A DNA stretch of 64,000 nt from CANIGN01 sp041391385 (GTDB taxonomy: Bacteria > Bdellovibrionota > UBA2428), in NCBI GenBank assembly GCA_041391385.1, contig JAWKOD010000005.1:310001-374000 (forward strand), read 5' to 3'. The position numbers were made by a program, and so were the translations under genes. Below, piece after piece: positions 26,277 to 36,109 of the stretch. The notes under the pieces are model-generated. The model searched no databases, was not told the origin of the DNA, and was given only the letters and a program-made list of their open reading frames with translations. Positions within the stretch are counted from its first letter, which is position 1, and the number at the start of each line of letters is the position of its first letter.

Positions 26277-27383
26277 ATGAAAATCGGGGTTCCTAAAGAA
26301 GTCAAAAACTTAGAAAACAGAGTGGCACTTGTCAGAGCGGGAGTGAGAACTCTCGTCACACAAGGGCACGAGGTTGTTGTGCAAAAGGGCGCAGGGCTGG
26401 GCTCTGGCATATCGGATGAAGATTACACTTCAAGTGGGGCTCGTATTGTAGAAACAGCCAAAGAAGCTTGGGATGTCGATATGGTTATCAAGGTTAAAGA
26501 GCCCCAGGCTGAAGAATTTCCCTTGATGCGCCCTGGTCTTTTTCTTTTTACTTACCTACATTTAGCGAACGAAGCTCAATTGACTCAAGAGCTTGTCAAT
26601 CGCAAGGTTCGCGCAATTGCTTATGAAACAATTCAACTTCCTGACGGAACTCTGCCTTTGCTTCGTCCTATGTCAGAAGTCGCAGGACGTATGGCTCCTC
26701 AAATTGGAGCGCATTACTTAGAGAAGTCTCAAGGTGGTCTCGGTGTTCTTTTAGGTGGAACTCCTGGAACTTCACGAGGACAAGTGACAATTGTGGGCGG
26801 TGGAGTAGCGGGAGCTAATGCCGCTAAAATTGCAGTTGGTCTCGGTGCTCGCGTTACAATTATTGAGCGCAGTCAAAAACGTCTTGAGTATTTGGATGAT
26901 ATTTTTGGATCCACAGTGAACACGCTTATGAGTAACCCCATTACAATTGAAGAAAGCGTAAAAAAATCCGATCTTGTTATCGGAAGTATCCTCATTCCAG
27001 GAGCAAAAGCTTCGAAACTAGTTACGCGTGATCTTGTTGCGCAAATGAAACCCGGAGCTGTTCTCGTAGATATCGCTATCGATCAAGGCGGTTGTTTTGA
27101 ATCCTCAAAACCTACCTCTCACCAAAATCCAATTTTTGTTGAAAATGGTGTTATCCATTATTGCGTAACAAACATGCCCGGAGCTGTTGCACGAACTTCT
27201 ACCTTTGCACTTACAAATCATACATTGACTTATGCAACACACATTGCGGCTGATCCCATTGGGGCTATTCGTCACGATCCCGCTCTTGCGCTTGGAGTGA
27301 ATTGTTGGGACGGACATTGTGTCTATAAGCAAGTCGCTGATGATTTGAATCTTCCGTACACACCCTTGCAAAAACTTCTTTAG
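26277..27383 (+). CDS. ald: Alanine dehydrogenase
   Basis: 368 residues, the usual length for this family, which reversibly converts L-alanine to pyruvate and ammonia with NAD. The N-terminus MKIGVPKEVKNLENRVALV is typical and includes substrate-contacting Arg and Lys. The Lys in VIKVKEP and the His in YLHLAN are the catalytic positions. The Rossmann motif VGGGVAGANAAKIAVG begins near 173. Family identification is firm. It stands alone behind the inverted repeat and is followed, after 13 bases, by a glycosyltransferase; the two could be co-transcribed. Confidence 0.95.
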   Translation: MKIGVPKEVKNLENRVALVRAGVRTLVTQGHEVVVQKGAGLGSGISDEDYTSSGARIVETAKEAWDVDMVIKVKEPQAEEFPLMRPGLFLFTYLHLANEAQLTQELVNRKVRAIAYETIQLPDGTLPLLRPMSEVAGRMAPQIGAHYLEKSQGGLGVLLGGTPGTSRGQVTIVGGGVAGANAAKIAVGLGARVTIIERSQKRLEYLDDIFGSTVNTLMSNPITIEESVKKSDLVIGSILIPGAKASKLVTRDLVAQMKPGAVLVDIAIDQGGCFESSKPTSHQNPIFVENGVIHYCVTNMPGAVARTSTFALTNHTLTYATHIAADPIGAIRHDPALALGVNCWDGHCVYKQVADDLNLPYTPLQKLL

Positions 27384-27396
27384 GGTTTCGTTCGAG

Positions 27397-28131
27397 GTGG
27401 CAGGTTATAGCGAAAGCACACGTTCTTTGATTTGTGTGCCGACATACAACGAAGCAGATAATATTACGGCTATCGTTACAGAAATCTTTAAATTCGTGCC
27501 TGAGAGCACAGATATACTCGTGCTAGATGATGGTAGCCCCGATGGTACGGCGGCTATCGTTGAGGGAATTCAAAAAAACTATCCTAGGCTACATTTGATG
27601 AAGCGAGAAAAGAAAGACGGTCTTGCGGCTGCTTATCTCGCAGGTTTTCAGTGGGCGCTTAAAAATAATTATGATTGGGTTTTTGAAATGGACGCTGATT
27701 TCTCGCATAACCCACGTCACCTTCGAGAATTCTTTTGCACCATAGCCACGGGGAAATATGATGCTGTTCTCGGAAGTCGCTACGTCGAGGGTGGAGGCGT
27801 TTCGAATTGGTCAAAATCTCGATTACTTCTTTCGCGCGGTGGAAGCGTTTATGCACGACTCATCTTGCGTTTTGATTTGCTCGATTGGACGGGGGGCTTT
27901 AATGCGTGGTCAAAAGAACTCCTAAATGCAATTGATCTTCCCTCGGTTCAGTCACGTGGATATGCTTTTCAAATTGAACTCAAATACCGTTCAATGAATC
28001 GCGGATTTGCAGTGAAAGAAATTCCCATTGTCTTTGAAGAACGTCGCGCGGGAACTTCTAAAATGAGTGGCTCAATTGTGAAAGAAGCCATTGGCGGTGT
28101 TCTCAAAATGAAAATCCGCGACTACTCCTAA
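27397..28131 (+). CDS. Polyprenol monophosphomannose synthase-like glycosyltransferase (GT2)
   Basis: 244 residues in a single GT2 domain without C-terminal membrane helices. Motifs include VPTYNEADNI, VLDDGSPDGTA, and the metal-binding FEMDADFSHNP. GSRYVEGGG and the acceptor-side GGFNAWSKELL also match dolichol/polyprenol-phosphate mannose synthases. It would charge a lipid carrier with mannose or a similar sugar for use on the outer face of the inner membrane. The start is GTG at 27397; no better start exists. Its position fits the sugar cluster that follows. Confidence 0.88.
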   Translation: MAGYSESTRSLICVPTYNEADNITAIVTEIFKFVPESTDILVLDDGSPDGTAAIVEGIQKNYPRLHLMKREKKDGLAAAYLAGFQWALKNNYDWVFEMDADFSHNPRHLREFFCTIATGKYDAVLGSRYVEGGGVSNWSKSRLLLSRGGSVYARLILRFDLLDWTGGFNAWSKELLNAIDLPSVQSRGYAFQIELKYRSMNRGFAVKEIPIVFEERRAGTSKMSGSIVKEAIGGVLKMKIRDYS

Positions 28132-28142
28132 ATGGCGTCAGA

Positions 28143-28178
28143 GCCCTTTTGGGTATAGCTTCGCTACCTTTTCGACAA
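28143..28178. repeat. Short intergenic palindrome of the GGTAGCG family
   Basis: CCTTTTGGGTATAGCTTCGCTACCTTTT forms a hairpin (GGTAGC with GCTATACC on the opposite strand). It shares AAAAGGTAGCG and TACCC with the larger repeat at 26107, so it is probably a minimal copy. Confidence 0.5.
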
Positions 28179-28199
28179 AAATAGTTTTAAGCTAGTGGA

Positions 28200-29126
28200 G
28201 TGGGGCAACGAGTTTTAATTACGGGTATTACTAGCTTTACGGGCTGCTACATTGGTCGCGCGTTTGTTAAGTCGGGAAATGATGTGATGAGCACGCTGAC
28301 TCGCCCTAAGTCTGAATATTCCGATCCTGCCATTATGGAGAGAGTTACTTATTCAGAGGTCAAGGGCTTTGTGGATTCTGCTCCTTTTGGTTCAAGTGAA
28401 TTTTTAAAATGCATTGAGGATTTTAAGCCAGAAGTTTTTATCAATCATGGGGCTTCCATAAAAGGATATCGAAATGCAGATTTTGATGTCCAGGCATGTG
28501 TTGAGAGGGCCACTTTAGAATGCGAAAAAATTTTTACAAAGTTTGCTACTCTGAATACACACGTTATTCATAGCGGAAGTGTTTTTGAGAGAGACTCCGA
28601 GCGAGGTTACGATGCTTATTCTCCTTACGGAGAGGCTAAGACACAAATTTGGGAAAAACTTCGAAAAACTGCTCAAGATCGCGGCGTTAAGCTCTCGAAA
28701 GTTGTAATAACGGACCCCGTCGGTCCATTTGAGAACACAGATCGTCTTGCACCGCTACTGTTTAAGCAATGGTATGCCGGTGAGCAAGTTGAAGTGCGTA
28801 ATCCTGAATTTATATGGGATCGAATTCCCGCTGAATGGCTTGCTCAAAGTTACATTGAAGCCGCTCAGAGTTCTGTCGCTAATATCTATCGTCCGAGTGC
28901 TTTTGTTGCGACTAATTTGGAGTGGATTAAAATTTTGGAAATTATCTTTAAGGATATGTCCTCTCAATCGACACGACCTTTTATGTTGAAGGGGGAAGAA
29001 AGAGGTGCACGTACTAATACCGAATTATGTAAAGAAGTGTCAGACATAGATCAAGCAACTGCTTTTTTTAATAGCTATGGAAATTGGCTATTACGTATTC
29101 CAGGTCAGACCCTTAAGCTCTTCTAA
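28200..29126 (+). CDS. NAD(P)-dependent sugar epimerase/reductase (extended SDR)
   Basis: 308 residues. The nucleotide-binding motif GITSFTGCYIG is at the N-terminus. SGSVFERD and the catalytic YGEAK (Tyr-X3-Lys, near residue 143) follow. It has the length and fold of GDP-6-deoxy-sugar or dTDP-4-keto sugar reductases. Next to rmlA, rmlB and rmlC, and with no recognisable rmlD, it may carry out the final reduction, but the specific product is inferred only from context. GTG start. Its end overlaps the convergent rfbC by 36 bases. Confidence 0.75.
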   Translation: MGQRVLITGITSFTGCYIGRAFVKSGNDVMSTLTRPKSEYSDPAIMERVTYSEVKGFVDSAPFGSSEFLKCIEDFKPEVFINHGASIKGYRNADFDVQACVERATLECEKIFTKFATLNTHVIHSGSVFERDSERGYDAYSPYGEAKTQIWEKLRKTAQDRGVKLSKVVITDPVGPFENTDRLAPLLFKQWYAGEQVEVRNPEFIWDRIPAEWLAQSYIEAAQSSVANIYRPSAFVATNLEWIKILEIIFKDMSSQSTRPFMLKGEERGARTNTELCKEVSDIDQATAFFNSYGNWLLRIPGQTLKLF

Positions 29127-29651
29127 CTGTGCGTTGAATGATGGCCACTTTTCATCTCGTTTGCTGAGAGTGTATTTTAAAGACGGCCAATGAATTTCCA
29201 GTTGAGGGTCGTTCCAGAGTACGCCGCCTTCTGCACTTGGCTCATAGAGCCCAGAACAGCGATACATAAAGTCAACTGACTCAGAAACTGTGCAAAATCC
29301 ATGTGCAAAGCCTTGGGGCACATAGAGCATCTGGGGGTTGTCGCCACAGAGTTCAAAGATATAAGTTTTTCCAAAGTCAGGAGAATTTCCTCGAATATCT
29401 AAACACACGTCAAAAACTTTCCCACGTGTTACCCATACAGCTTTTGCTTGGGCGTGTGGGGGGCGCTGAAAATGGAGTCCGCGAAGAACACCTTGACTAG
29501 ATCGAGACCAGTTTACTTGTGCCCATTCGGTGATTTCTGTGAGGTTAGCAAGTTCTTTATCTCTCCAGACTTCGCAAAAGAAACCTCTCGCATCACCGCT
29601 GTATTTAAGGTCGATAAGCTTAGGTTTTTGCATTTCTTTAAACTTCTTCAT
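29091..29651 (-). CDS. rfbC: dTDP-4-dehydrorhamnose 3,5-epimerase
   Basis: About 186 residues, the standard RmlC length. It holds RGFFCEVWRD, the catalytic His in VLRGLHFQ, KAVWVTRGKVFDVCLDIR, and VPQGFAHGFC. It epimerises the keto-sugar at C3 and C5 in the dTDP-L-rhamnose pathway. ATG codons at 29651 and 29633 are both possible; 29651 overlaps the rfbA end by 14 bases, which is common in coupled genes. Transcribed with rfbA. Confidence 0.93.
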   Translation of the reverse strand: MKKFKEMQKPKLIDLKYSGDARGFFCEVWRDKELANLTEITEWAQVNWSRSSQGVLRGLHFQRPPHAQAKAVWVTRGKVFDVCLDIRGNSPDFGKTYIFELCGDNPQMLYVPQGFAHGFCTVSESVDFMYRCSGLYEPSAEGGVLWNDPQLEIHWPSLKYTLSKRDEKWPSFNAQLEELKGLTWNT

Positions 29652-30510
29652 TCGCAATTTGCTTGAGGTATTTGCCGTAAGTATTTTTACTTAATTCTTC
29701 GGCTAGAAGGAGCAGCTGTTCACGAGAAATGAGTTTTTTTCTAAAGGCAACTTCTTCGGGGCATCCAATTTTAATTCCTTGTCTGCGCTCAATAGCGGCA
29801 ACAAAGTCTGAGGCGTCCATGAGACTTTCAGGTGTTCCCGTGTCGAGCCAGGCAGAACCACGAGGGAGTTTTTCAACTTTTAGTTTTCCTTCTTTGAGGT
29901 AGCACATGTTGAGATCGGTAATTTCAAGTTCACCTCTTTTTGAGGGTTTAAGTTTTTTGGCATATTCCACCGCTTTGGAATCGTAGAAATAAATACCAGG
30001 GATAGCGTAGTTTGATTTGGGTTGAGCTGGTTTTTCTTCGATAGAGAGAGCATTTCCATTCGAATCAAACTCAACAACCCCATAGCGTTCGGGGTCACTT
30101 ACTCTGTAAGCAAAAACTTGTGCGCCTTCTTTGAGTTGTTCTGCTTGAGCTAGGATACCGCTAAGGCCTGATGTGTAAAAAAGATTATCTCCTAAGATTA
30201 GACAGCAGGAGCTTCCGGCTAGGAAATCCTCGCCTAAAGTAAGGGCTTGTGCGAGGCCTTCGGGCTTAGCTTGAGCTTTGTATGAGAGTCTCAATCCCCA
30301 TTTTGAGCCATCCCCCAAAAGAGCTTGAAAAAGCTTTTGGTCGCTCTCAGTCGTAATGATTAATATCTCAGTGATTCCCGCTAATAAGAGAGTGCTGAGT
30401 GGGTAGTAAATGAGAGGTTTATCGTAAACGGGGAGGAGTTGCTTGGAGACAACCTGGGTCATGGGATAAAGCCGTGTTCCAGAGCCGCCTGCTAAGAGTA
30501 TGCCTTTCAT
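29638..30510 (-). CDS. rfbA: Glucose-1-phosphate thymidylyltransferase
   Basis: 290 residues, the usual RmlA length. The signature GILLAGGSGTRLYPMT is at the N-terminus, with KQLLPVYDKPLIYYPL, LGDNLFY, and WLDTGTPESLMDAS later. It makes dTDP-glucose, the first step to dTDP-sugars for envelope polysaccharide. It heads a two-gene operon with rfbC and is divergent from rfbB, with 27 bases between the starts, so the two promoters must overlap. Confidence 0.96.
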   Translation of the reverse strand: MKGILLAGGSGTRLYPMTQVVSKQLLPVYDKPLIYYPLSTLLLAGITEILIITTESDQKLFQALLGDGSKWGLRLSYKAQAKPEGLAQALTLGEDFLAGSSCCLILGDNLFYTSGLSGILAQAEQLKEGAQVFAYRVSDPERYGVVEFDSNGNALSIEEKPAQPKSNYAIPGIYFYDSKAVEYAKKLKPSKRGELEITDLNMCYLKEGKLKVEKLPRGSAWLDTGTPESLMDASDFVAAIERRQGIKIGCPEEVAFRKKLISREQLLLLAEELSKNTYGKYLKQIANEEV

Positions 30511-30537
30511 TCCTTTAAAGGTTATCTAAAAAGGCTT

Positions 30538-31554
30538 ATGCTGCCAAGGATGTCTCGATCTATGAAGCGAGTTTTGGTCACCGGGAGTGCTGGTTTTATT
30601 GGAAGTGCCTTTGTTCGGATGCTGAGGGGCCTGTCTGGCAAGGAATACTCCGTTGAAGCACCCGAGTTGTTGGTGGGGTTAGATGCTTTTCGCATTGGAT
30701 CCTCTAAAGACTCTTATGCAATGGTTCCAGATTTTGAGATGATCGAAGGCGATATCGGAGATACAGCATTGCTGGCTAAGCTTCAGGCGAAATATGCGTT
30801 TGATACCGTTATCAACTTCGCAGCCGAAAGCCACGTGGACAGAAGCATAGAAGATAGCTCGGCCTTTGTTCATTCAAATGTTCTGGGTGTGGTTTCCCTT
30901 CTTGAGTTTTTTAAAGATAAGCCGCTGCGTTTTGTACAAGTTTCTACCGACGAGGTTTATGGAAGTCTTGGCGATAAAGGGGCCTTTACGGAATCAAGTC
31001 AGATTGAACCCAATTCTCCCTATAGTGCATCGAAGGCCGCTTCGGATCTTTTTGTGCGAGCCTTTGTACATACTCATAAAATGGATGCTGTAGTTACACG
31101 TTGCTCAAATAACTACGGTCCATACCAATTTCCCGAAAAGTTTATTCCCGTGATTATTTCTAAAGCACTGAAAAACGAAAAAATACCTGTTTATGGAAGC
31201 GGTAAAAATGTACGAGATTGGATTTATGTAGAAGATCACTGTTGGGGCGTTTACTTGGCAGCTACTCAAGGCAAAATGGGTGAAGTTTACAATTTTGGCG
31301 GACACGGAGAATGTGAAAACTTAGTTCTCGCAAAAAAAATTCTAGAGCATTTGGGTAAAGGGCAAGACTTATTGAGTTTTGTTGAAGATCGCAAGGGCCA
31401 TGATTGGCGCTACTTTATTGATTCAAAAAAAGCTGAAGAGGAACTCAGCTGGAATCCTCAATGGAAATTTGAAGAAGCTCTTCAGTTCACTGTTCAATGG
31501 TATGTGGATAATCTCCCAAAGTGGAACCTGACTAAAGGGGATTTTACAAAGTGA
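30538..31554 (+). CDS. rfbB: dTDP-glucose 4,6-dehydratase
   Basis: Up to 338 residues. GSAGFIGSAFVRML is the NAD-binding motif. VSTDEVYG and YSASKAASD (Tyr-X3-Lys) supply the catalytic residues, and NNYGPYQFPEK is typical of RmlB. It converts dTDP-glucose to the 4-keto-6-deoxy sugar. In-frame ATGs at 30538, 30550 and 30562 compete; the last starts the conserved MKRVLVTG and has AAGGA about ten bases upstream, so the true protein may be 330 residues. Its stop overlaps the next start. Confidence 0.95.
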   Translation: MLPRMSRSMKRVLVTGSAGFIGSAFVRMLRGLSGKEYSVEAPELLVGLDAFRIGSSKDSYAMVPDFEMIEGDIGDTALLAKLQAKYAFDTVINFAAESHVDRSIEDSSAFVHSNVLGVVSLLEFFKDKPLRFVQVSTDEVYGSLGDKGAFTESSQIEPNSPYSASKAASDLFVRAFVHTHKMDAVVTRCSNNYGPYQFPEKFIPVIISKALKNEKIPVYGSGKNVRDWIYVEDHCWGVYLAATQGKMGEVYNFGGHGECENLVLAKKILEHLGKGQDLLSFVEDRKGHDWRYFIDSKKAEEELSWNPQWKFEEALQFTVQWYVDNLPKWNLTKGDFTK

Positions 31555-32390
31555 GCACGAGTCCTCGTTATAGTATTATTGCAGCTGTTAGAAACCAATA
31601 TGCTGTAAATGAGCTATTTCTTGAGTATCTTAAAAAGTATTCTAAGCTTCCCCACGAGTTAATTATTATCGATAATGCAAGCACGGACGGATCTGCCGAA
31701 TTGTTTGAGCGATCCGGAGCAAAAGTAATTCGCAATACTGAGAATTACTCATATCCTTATTGCCAAAATCAGGGCATACGCGCAGCAACTACGGATTACT
31801 TTTTCTTTTTAAATAACGATCTTCTCGTATCGAAGGATTGGGATGAGCGCAGCCTTTCTATTATTAAGGCAAAGTCTCTAGAGGTTTTTTCGTGGGCCAC
31901 TACGGATAGAGTTGAAAATGAGCTCGCAACAAAAAAAATTAAGAGACGTTGGAAGAGGATTAAGTACTTTTTCAGTTATTTGATGGGACTGAATAGGCGA
32001 AGTCTTAGCTGGATGACTCGATTGATGTATGGGGATTGGGAGTCCTATACGGAATCACGCCATGATCAATTTGGCTCTAAGCTCATAGAGAACTTTTCTG
32101 GTTCCGCTGTTGGTATGACACGAGCAGCTTTTAATAAACTAGGTTATTGGGATGAGCGCATCCAAGGAGCAGACTTTGATTTGTATTTAAGAGTTAAAGA
32201 GCGCCAGAAGAAAAATAATGATATAGCTCCTCTGAAGCTTATGTTGGGAGTTTACTTGCACCACTTTCAACGTTTGACCATTAATAAGTCGGAGTTTCTT
32301 CCTTTTAAAGATAGAGACAATATTATTTCAATAGAGAAGAAGTGGGATAAGGAATTTATAAAAGCTGCATTACAAGAGCTTATAGTTTAG
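31551..32390 (+). CDS. GT2-family glycosyltransferase, rhamnosyltransferase-like
   Basis: 279 residues, beginning GTG in a four-base overlap (GTGA) with rfbB. The GT2 fold shows in IIDNASTDGS, FFFLNNDLLV (the DxD position is NND), and GSAVGMTRAAF with WDERIQGADFD. The combination with rml genes suggests that it adds a deoxysugar such as rhamnose, but this is inferred from the operon. There are no membrane helices. Its last eleven bases overlap the convergent protease gene. Confidence 0.85.
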   Translation: MSTSPRYSIIAAVRNQYAVNELFLEYLKKYSKLPHELIIIDNASTDGSAELFERSGAKVIRNTENYSYPYCQNQGIRAATTDYFFFLNNDLLVSKDWDERSLSIIKAKSLEVFSWATTDRVENELATKKIKRRWKRIKYFFSYLMGLNRRSLSWMTRLMYGDWESYTESRHDQFGSKLIENFSGSAVGMTRAAFNKLGYWDERIQGADFDLYLRVKERQKKNNDIAPLKLMLGVYLHHFQRLTINKSEFLPFKDRDNIISIEKKWDKEFIKAALQELIV

Positions 32391-33336
32391 AGAGGTCTAG
32401 ATTAACAACGCCCTCTTTGGGACAGTTATTTCTCCACGCATATTTTCCATTTACTTTTTTCATACAACCGAGATCAGTCATGTAGCCACCACTTTGGCCA
32501 TCCGAACACTTATTTGTCTTGGGTGCTATGCAGCCCCCAATGATGCCTTGAATTTCCATTTTAGTGTTAAAAACAGGCCCTCCCGAATTACCTTCTATAA
32601 TGGGGCAGTCCAAGCTTCTGAAGGGATACCCCGAAGGAAAAGTGTCAGCGAGAGAACAGGCATAAGCTGCAAAAAAATATTGGGTAGAATTCTTTTTAAA
32701 AGGTGAGAGGGGTGCTTTTTGAGTTAAAGTTAACTCAGATTCTTTCATTTCAACGGGGGAATAGACAAGTGCTTTAAGATTTTCGTTTTTGGATACAAAT
32801 TGATTGCTTAAGCTGTGTACTTGTATGTTTTTGGGAGCTTTTGAAAGTTGTATAATGAGAATGTCGCTGCGGACTGTTTTTTTATCATCCGGATCGATTT
32901 TTGATTCAAAATCTTGGTAAGAGTTCCAAAGTATTTTACTGCAAGTGAAAGTTTCTTCTTCAAGCGCGTGACTAAAGGTTGTGTGCTTGCAAATTTCTTC
33001 AGGGCTTTGATTGTCCACAGCACAGTGGGCAGCAGTTATAATTTCATTGTCGTTAATAAGAGTCGCTGTGCAACTATTGCGCATTGTCCCTGAATTATTA
33101 GAGGATGTTACAATATTAATAATTCCTACGCCGGGACTTTTGATTGGGATTGTTGGATTTTCTTGAGGCTCATCGTTAAGGAGAGTGGGGGCTGTGATTT
33201 CGGCGTTATTGAGGCTTTCTCTAAACTCTTCTTCTGTTCCAGGGAAGATATCTGTGTGTGTGGCAGCGTTCTTTTTTTGACCTTTGCCGCAAGCAACAAA
33301 AAGAAAAATAACAAACAGGCAAAGGGACTTTTTCAT
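32380..33336 (-). CDS. Trypsin-like serine protease, probable lipoprotein
   Basis: About 318 residues. The ATG at 33336 is preferred because MKKSLCLFVIFLFVAC then forms a lipoprotein-like signal; the Cys would be lipidated, though Phe at -3 is not ideal. The catalytic triad is seen as ITAAHC, TVRSDILIIQL, and EGNSGGPVF, in the S1 order His-Asp-Ser. Several Cys in the C-terminal third could form disulfides. It would act in the periplasm or on the cell surface. Many such proteases occur in predatory bacteria, but this sequence alone does not show a predatory role. Confidence 0.87.
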   Translation of the reverse strand: MKKSLCLFVIFLFVACGKGQKKNAATHTDIFPGTEEEFRESLNNAEITAPTLLNDEPQENPTIPIKSPGVGIINIVTSSNNSGTMRNSCTATLINDNEIITAAHCAVDNQSPEEICKHTTFSHALEEETFTCSKILWNSYQDFESKIDPDDKKTVRSDILIIQLSKAPKNIQVHSLSNQFVSKNENLKALVYSPVEMKESELTLTQKAPLSPFKKNSTQYFFAAYACSLADTFPSGYPFRSLDCPIIEGNSGGPVFNTKMEIQGIIGGCIAPKTNKCSDGQSGGYMTDLGCMKKVNGKYAWRNNCPKEGVVNLDLSKL

Positions 33337-33445
33337 AGATCCGCATTGTCTCAATTTTTGCACTAAAGTACAATCATCTGGACTTTAGGAGTTGCCTCTA
33401 AACGTCTGTTTTAATTAAAAAATGAGACGAAATACGCTAATGTGT

Positions 33446-36109
33446 TTAAAGTTTTAACGCTTTTACTGTGCGTTCTTCTCTAAAGATGCCTATAGCCAGG
33501 GTTTTTACCTTTGGAATTTGAGTGCTTATAGCCTTTGCGTAGATGTTGAGCTGAGCTTTAATTTTGTTTTTTCTGTCTTCGCTGCTGAGTAAGGACTCTC
33601 TAAGTGAACTTTTCCAGTCGATAATGAGAGCTTCGTCTTCTTTGAGCATGAGCACGTCGGCGTAGCGAAAGCTTTCTACCTCGTCGCTTTGCTCAATGAG
33701 GGCTTCTTCGCGTAAAAGCATCCACTCTGATTTTTTTGAGCTGAGCACTTCCCAGTAAAGTGAGAGTTCTGGGCAAGATCTTAAAGCAAGGAGGATTTCC
33801 TTGTATTCATTAAAATGTTGCTGGGGAATAATCTGATCGAGATTTTCTAGATCACCATTCCATATTTCTAAAATGGCATGGAGTCCCTCTCCCCAAAGTT
33901 GTTCCTCAGATTTTTGTGCAGATTCTTGAGTCTTGGCGTCCTGAACGGAACTGAGCGGAGCTTTGTTGTTTTGAAGTGGCTTGGGTTCAACAAGTGTGTC
34001 GTTTACCTTGGCTTCGCTGGATTCTTCTATCTTTATAAAATGAGCATCTGTGCTATCAAGCTGTCTGATAGCGCTCGACCACCTAAATCTTTTCAGAGAG
34101 TTCTCTGTTCTCCAAATACCCCACCAGGGAGGATCCTCAGATCTTGCTGTTTTAGTCGTTTCAAGGGGAATGAAGAAGTCCATGCCCAGCTTAGCGCGAG
34201 TAATCGCCACGTAGAACAAACGTTTTTGTTCACTTTCTAGTTTAAAGTTGCGATCGATTTTTTGAAGTTCATGTAAAAGACTACGGCTTTTGACTTGTGC
34301 AGATACTAAAAATTTAAATGGGATTTCGTCTTCATCAAATGATTCTTTATGAGAAGCACGCTCTCTCGGGTCTGGAAGATAATCAAAGTCGAACTCAATG
34401 CCTTTAGATCCATGAATTGTCATGAGTGTAAGGTGCAGAGTTGATTGGCTCTCGGCGGCTAGAGGCGATTGAATATGAATATTGGGGTATTTGCCAGAGC
34501 TTAAGAGCCCTGCGATTTTTCGCCAGTCGCTTATATCCTTAGAGCGCAAATCAATGAGAAGCCGTTCCATGCAAGCCGTCCATTGGGGGCCTGGAGGCCA
34601 TCTTTCGGGTTCAAGCTTGTGGCAGTATTCGTAGAAGAAGGCGAGGTAGTCGACAAATCCCTCTTCACCTTTAAGGCGTAAGGCTTCAAGAAAAGCAGGT
34701 GTAAGAAAATGATCTAAATGGTTTTCTGATCCTTGAACCTGAAAAGGAATTTTTAAAGATACAAGATATTCGGCAAAGGCATAGAGTTTCTTCCATTCTC
34801 TAAAAAGCACAGCGTGCTTTTTGTGGGGGGTTTCTTCATTACGCTTAAGAATTCTGTCTTTAAGAATCGCTAGATTCCATTCTGCAAATTCAGTCACCGT
34901 CACGGGGTTCTTTATTTCTTCGTAATCCTTGCCTGCGTGAAGATTTTGGGGTGAAGGATCAAGGGGATCGCTAAAGGTAGTTGCTTGGAGTTTATTGCAA
35001 GCGTTGAGTACACTTTTGGCAGAACGGTAATTGGTGGCCAATTCTTTAACTGTAATTTGTGATTTGAGTTTCTTATAAAGTCGAATGTCAGCTTTTCTAA
35101 AAGCGTAAATGCTCTGTTTGGGGTCGCCCACGAGGTACCATTCACTCTCGTTACTTGAGAGGCGTTCGATGATCTCCCATTGCTCGGGGCTCGTGTCCTG
35201 AAACTCATCTACAATAATGAGACTGAGCTTGGGGGCTTTAATGATCCCGTCGCGCAGTCCCTTAAGACAGCGACGTTCTATTTCTGTAAAAGTGATATGA
35301 GTGGGGATTGTTGCTCTGAGATCATTCAAGCTTTGAGCAAGAAAACCAAAAATAGATTTTTCTTTTTCAAAGAGATCCAAAAGCGGAGTGAAAATTTCTT
35401 TCGATTGAAGACTCCTCAATTGTTTTACATTTTGAAGCACTGTGGGGTGATTCTTAGATATTTCTTTGAGGGCCTTTTTCTGTGAAAAGCGTATTGAGGC
35501 ACTTAAGTCTTTATCGAGTAAGTTGAGGGCCTGCTGGGGCCAGTCGCTTGGATCTAGATCTTCAAGATCAAGGGAGTTTAAACTTAGAGTGAGCTTTTTA
35601 GAGAAATCTCGCCAAGTTTTTTCTATTTCAGAAAATGTGTTGTTGAGTTCGCCATTTATTTCTTTATTCGAGTCGCTTCCCCAAAGGATAAGGCTCAGAA
35701 CTTCTTTGATATTTATAAAAGAGAGAAGTTCTTGGAGCTGGGGATGGACAGAGAGTTTAGCAATGAACTCATCTTTAATTATGAGAGTCAGTTCTTCGTC
35801 CGATAGAATTTTAGCTTGGGAGTCGATAAGTCTGGCTGAAGAAAGCAGTCTGAGGCAATATGCATGAAAGGTGCCGACATAAGTGTTTTCTAAAGCAAGA
35901 GTGGGATCTTTGTCTTTGATGCGAACGCGCATTTCTCGTGCAGCGGCATCAGTAAAAGTGAGTAAGAGACACTGCTCGGGAAGATAGGCCTTACCGCCTG
36001 CTTTTTTTGGCTTTAGAGAATCTAAGAACTTCGAAATAATTGAAGTTGTTTTTCCACACCCAGCACCTGCTTCTACGAGGACTCGCTCTACATTTGATTC
36101 AGTCGTCAT
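33446..36109 (-). CDS. addA: AddA/RecB-like UvrD-family helicase-nuclease
   Basis: About 887 residues from the ATG at 36109, which overlaps the addB stop (ATGA). Helicase motifs in order: Walker A VEAGAGCGKTT (13-22), TFTDAAAREM (Ia), VDEFQDTSPEQ (II), GDPKQSIYAFR (III), TIHGSKGIEFD (V), RLFYVAITRAK (VI). The C-terminus has ALIIDWKSSL, the D-x-K core of the RecB-type nuclease. It would process DNA double-strand breaks with AddB for recombination. The Walker A Cys is unusual beside the more common Thr/Ser. The length is shorter than typical AddA (about 1200), mainly in the central insertions. Confidence 0.88.
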   Translation of the reverse strand: MTTESNVERVLVEAGAGCGKTTSIISKFLDSLKPKKAGGKAYLPEQCLLLTFTDAAAREMRVRIKDKDPTLALENTYVGTFHAYCLRLLSSARLIDSQAKILSDEELTLIIKDEFIAKLSVHPQLQELLSFINIKEVLSLILWGSDSNKEINGELNNTFSEIEKTWRDFSKKLTLSLNSLDLEDLDPSDWPQQALNLLDKDLSASIRFSQKKALKEISKNHPTVLQNVKQLRSLQSKEIFTPLLDLFEKEKSIFGFLAQSLNDLRATIPTHITFTEIERRCLKGLRDGIIKAPKLSLIIVDEFQDTSPEQWEIIERLSSNESEWYLVGDPKQSIYAFRKADIRLYKKLKSQITVKELATNYRSAKSVLNACNKLQATTFSDPLDPSPQNLHAGKDYEEIKNPVTVTEFAEWNLAILKDRILKRNEETPHKKHAVLFREWKKLYAFAEYLVSLKIPFQVQGSENHLDHFLTPAFLEALRLKGEEGFVDYLAFFYEYCHKLEPERWPPGPQWTACMERLLIDLRSKDISDWRKIAGLLSSGKYPNIHIQSPLAAESQSTLHLTLMTIHGSKGIEFDFDYLPDPRERASHKESFDEDEIPFKFLVSAQVKSRSLLHELQKIDRNFKLESEQKRLFYVAITRAKLGMDFFIPLETTKTARSEDPPWWGIWRTENSLKRFRWSSAIRQLDSTDAHFIKIEESSEAKVNDTLVEPKPLQNNKAPLSSVQDAKTQESAQKSEEQLWGEGLHAILEIWNGDLENLDQIIPQQHFNEYKEILLALRSCPELSLYWEVLSSKKSEWMLLREEALIEQSDEVESFRYADVLMLKEDEALIIDWKSSLRESLLSSEDRKNKIKAQLNIYAKAISTQIPKVKTLAIGIFREERTVKALKL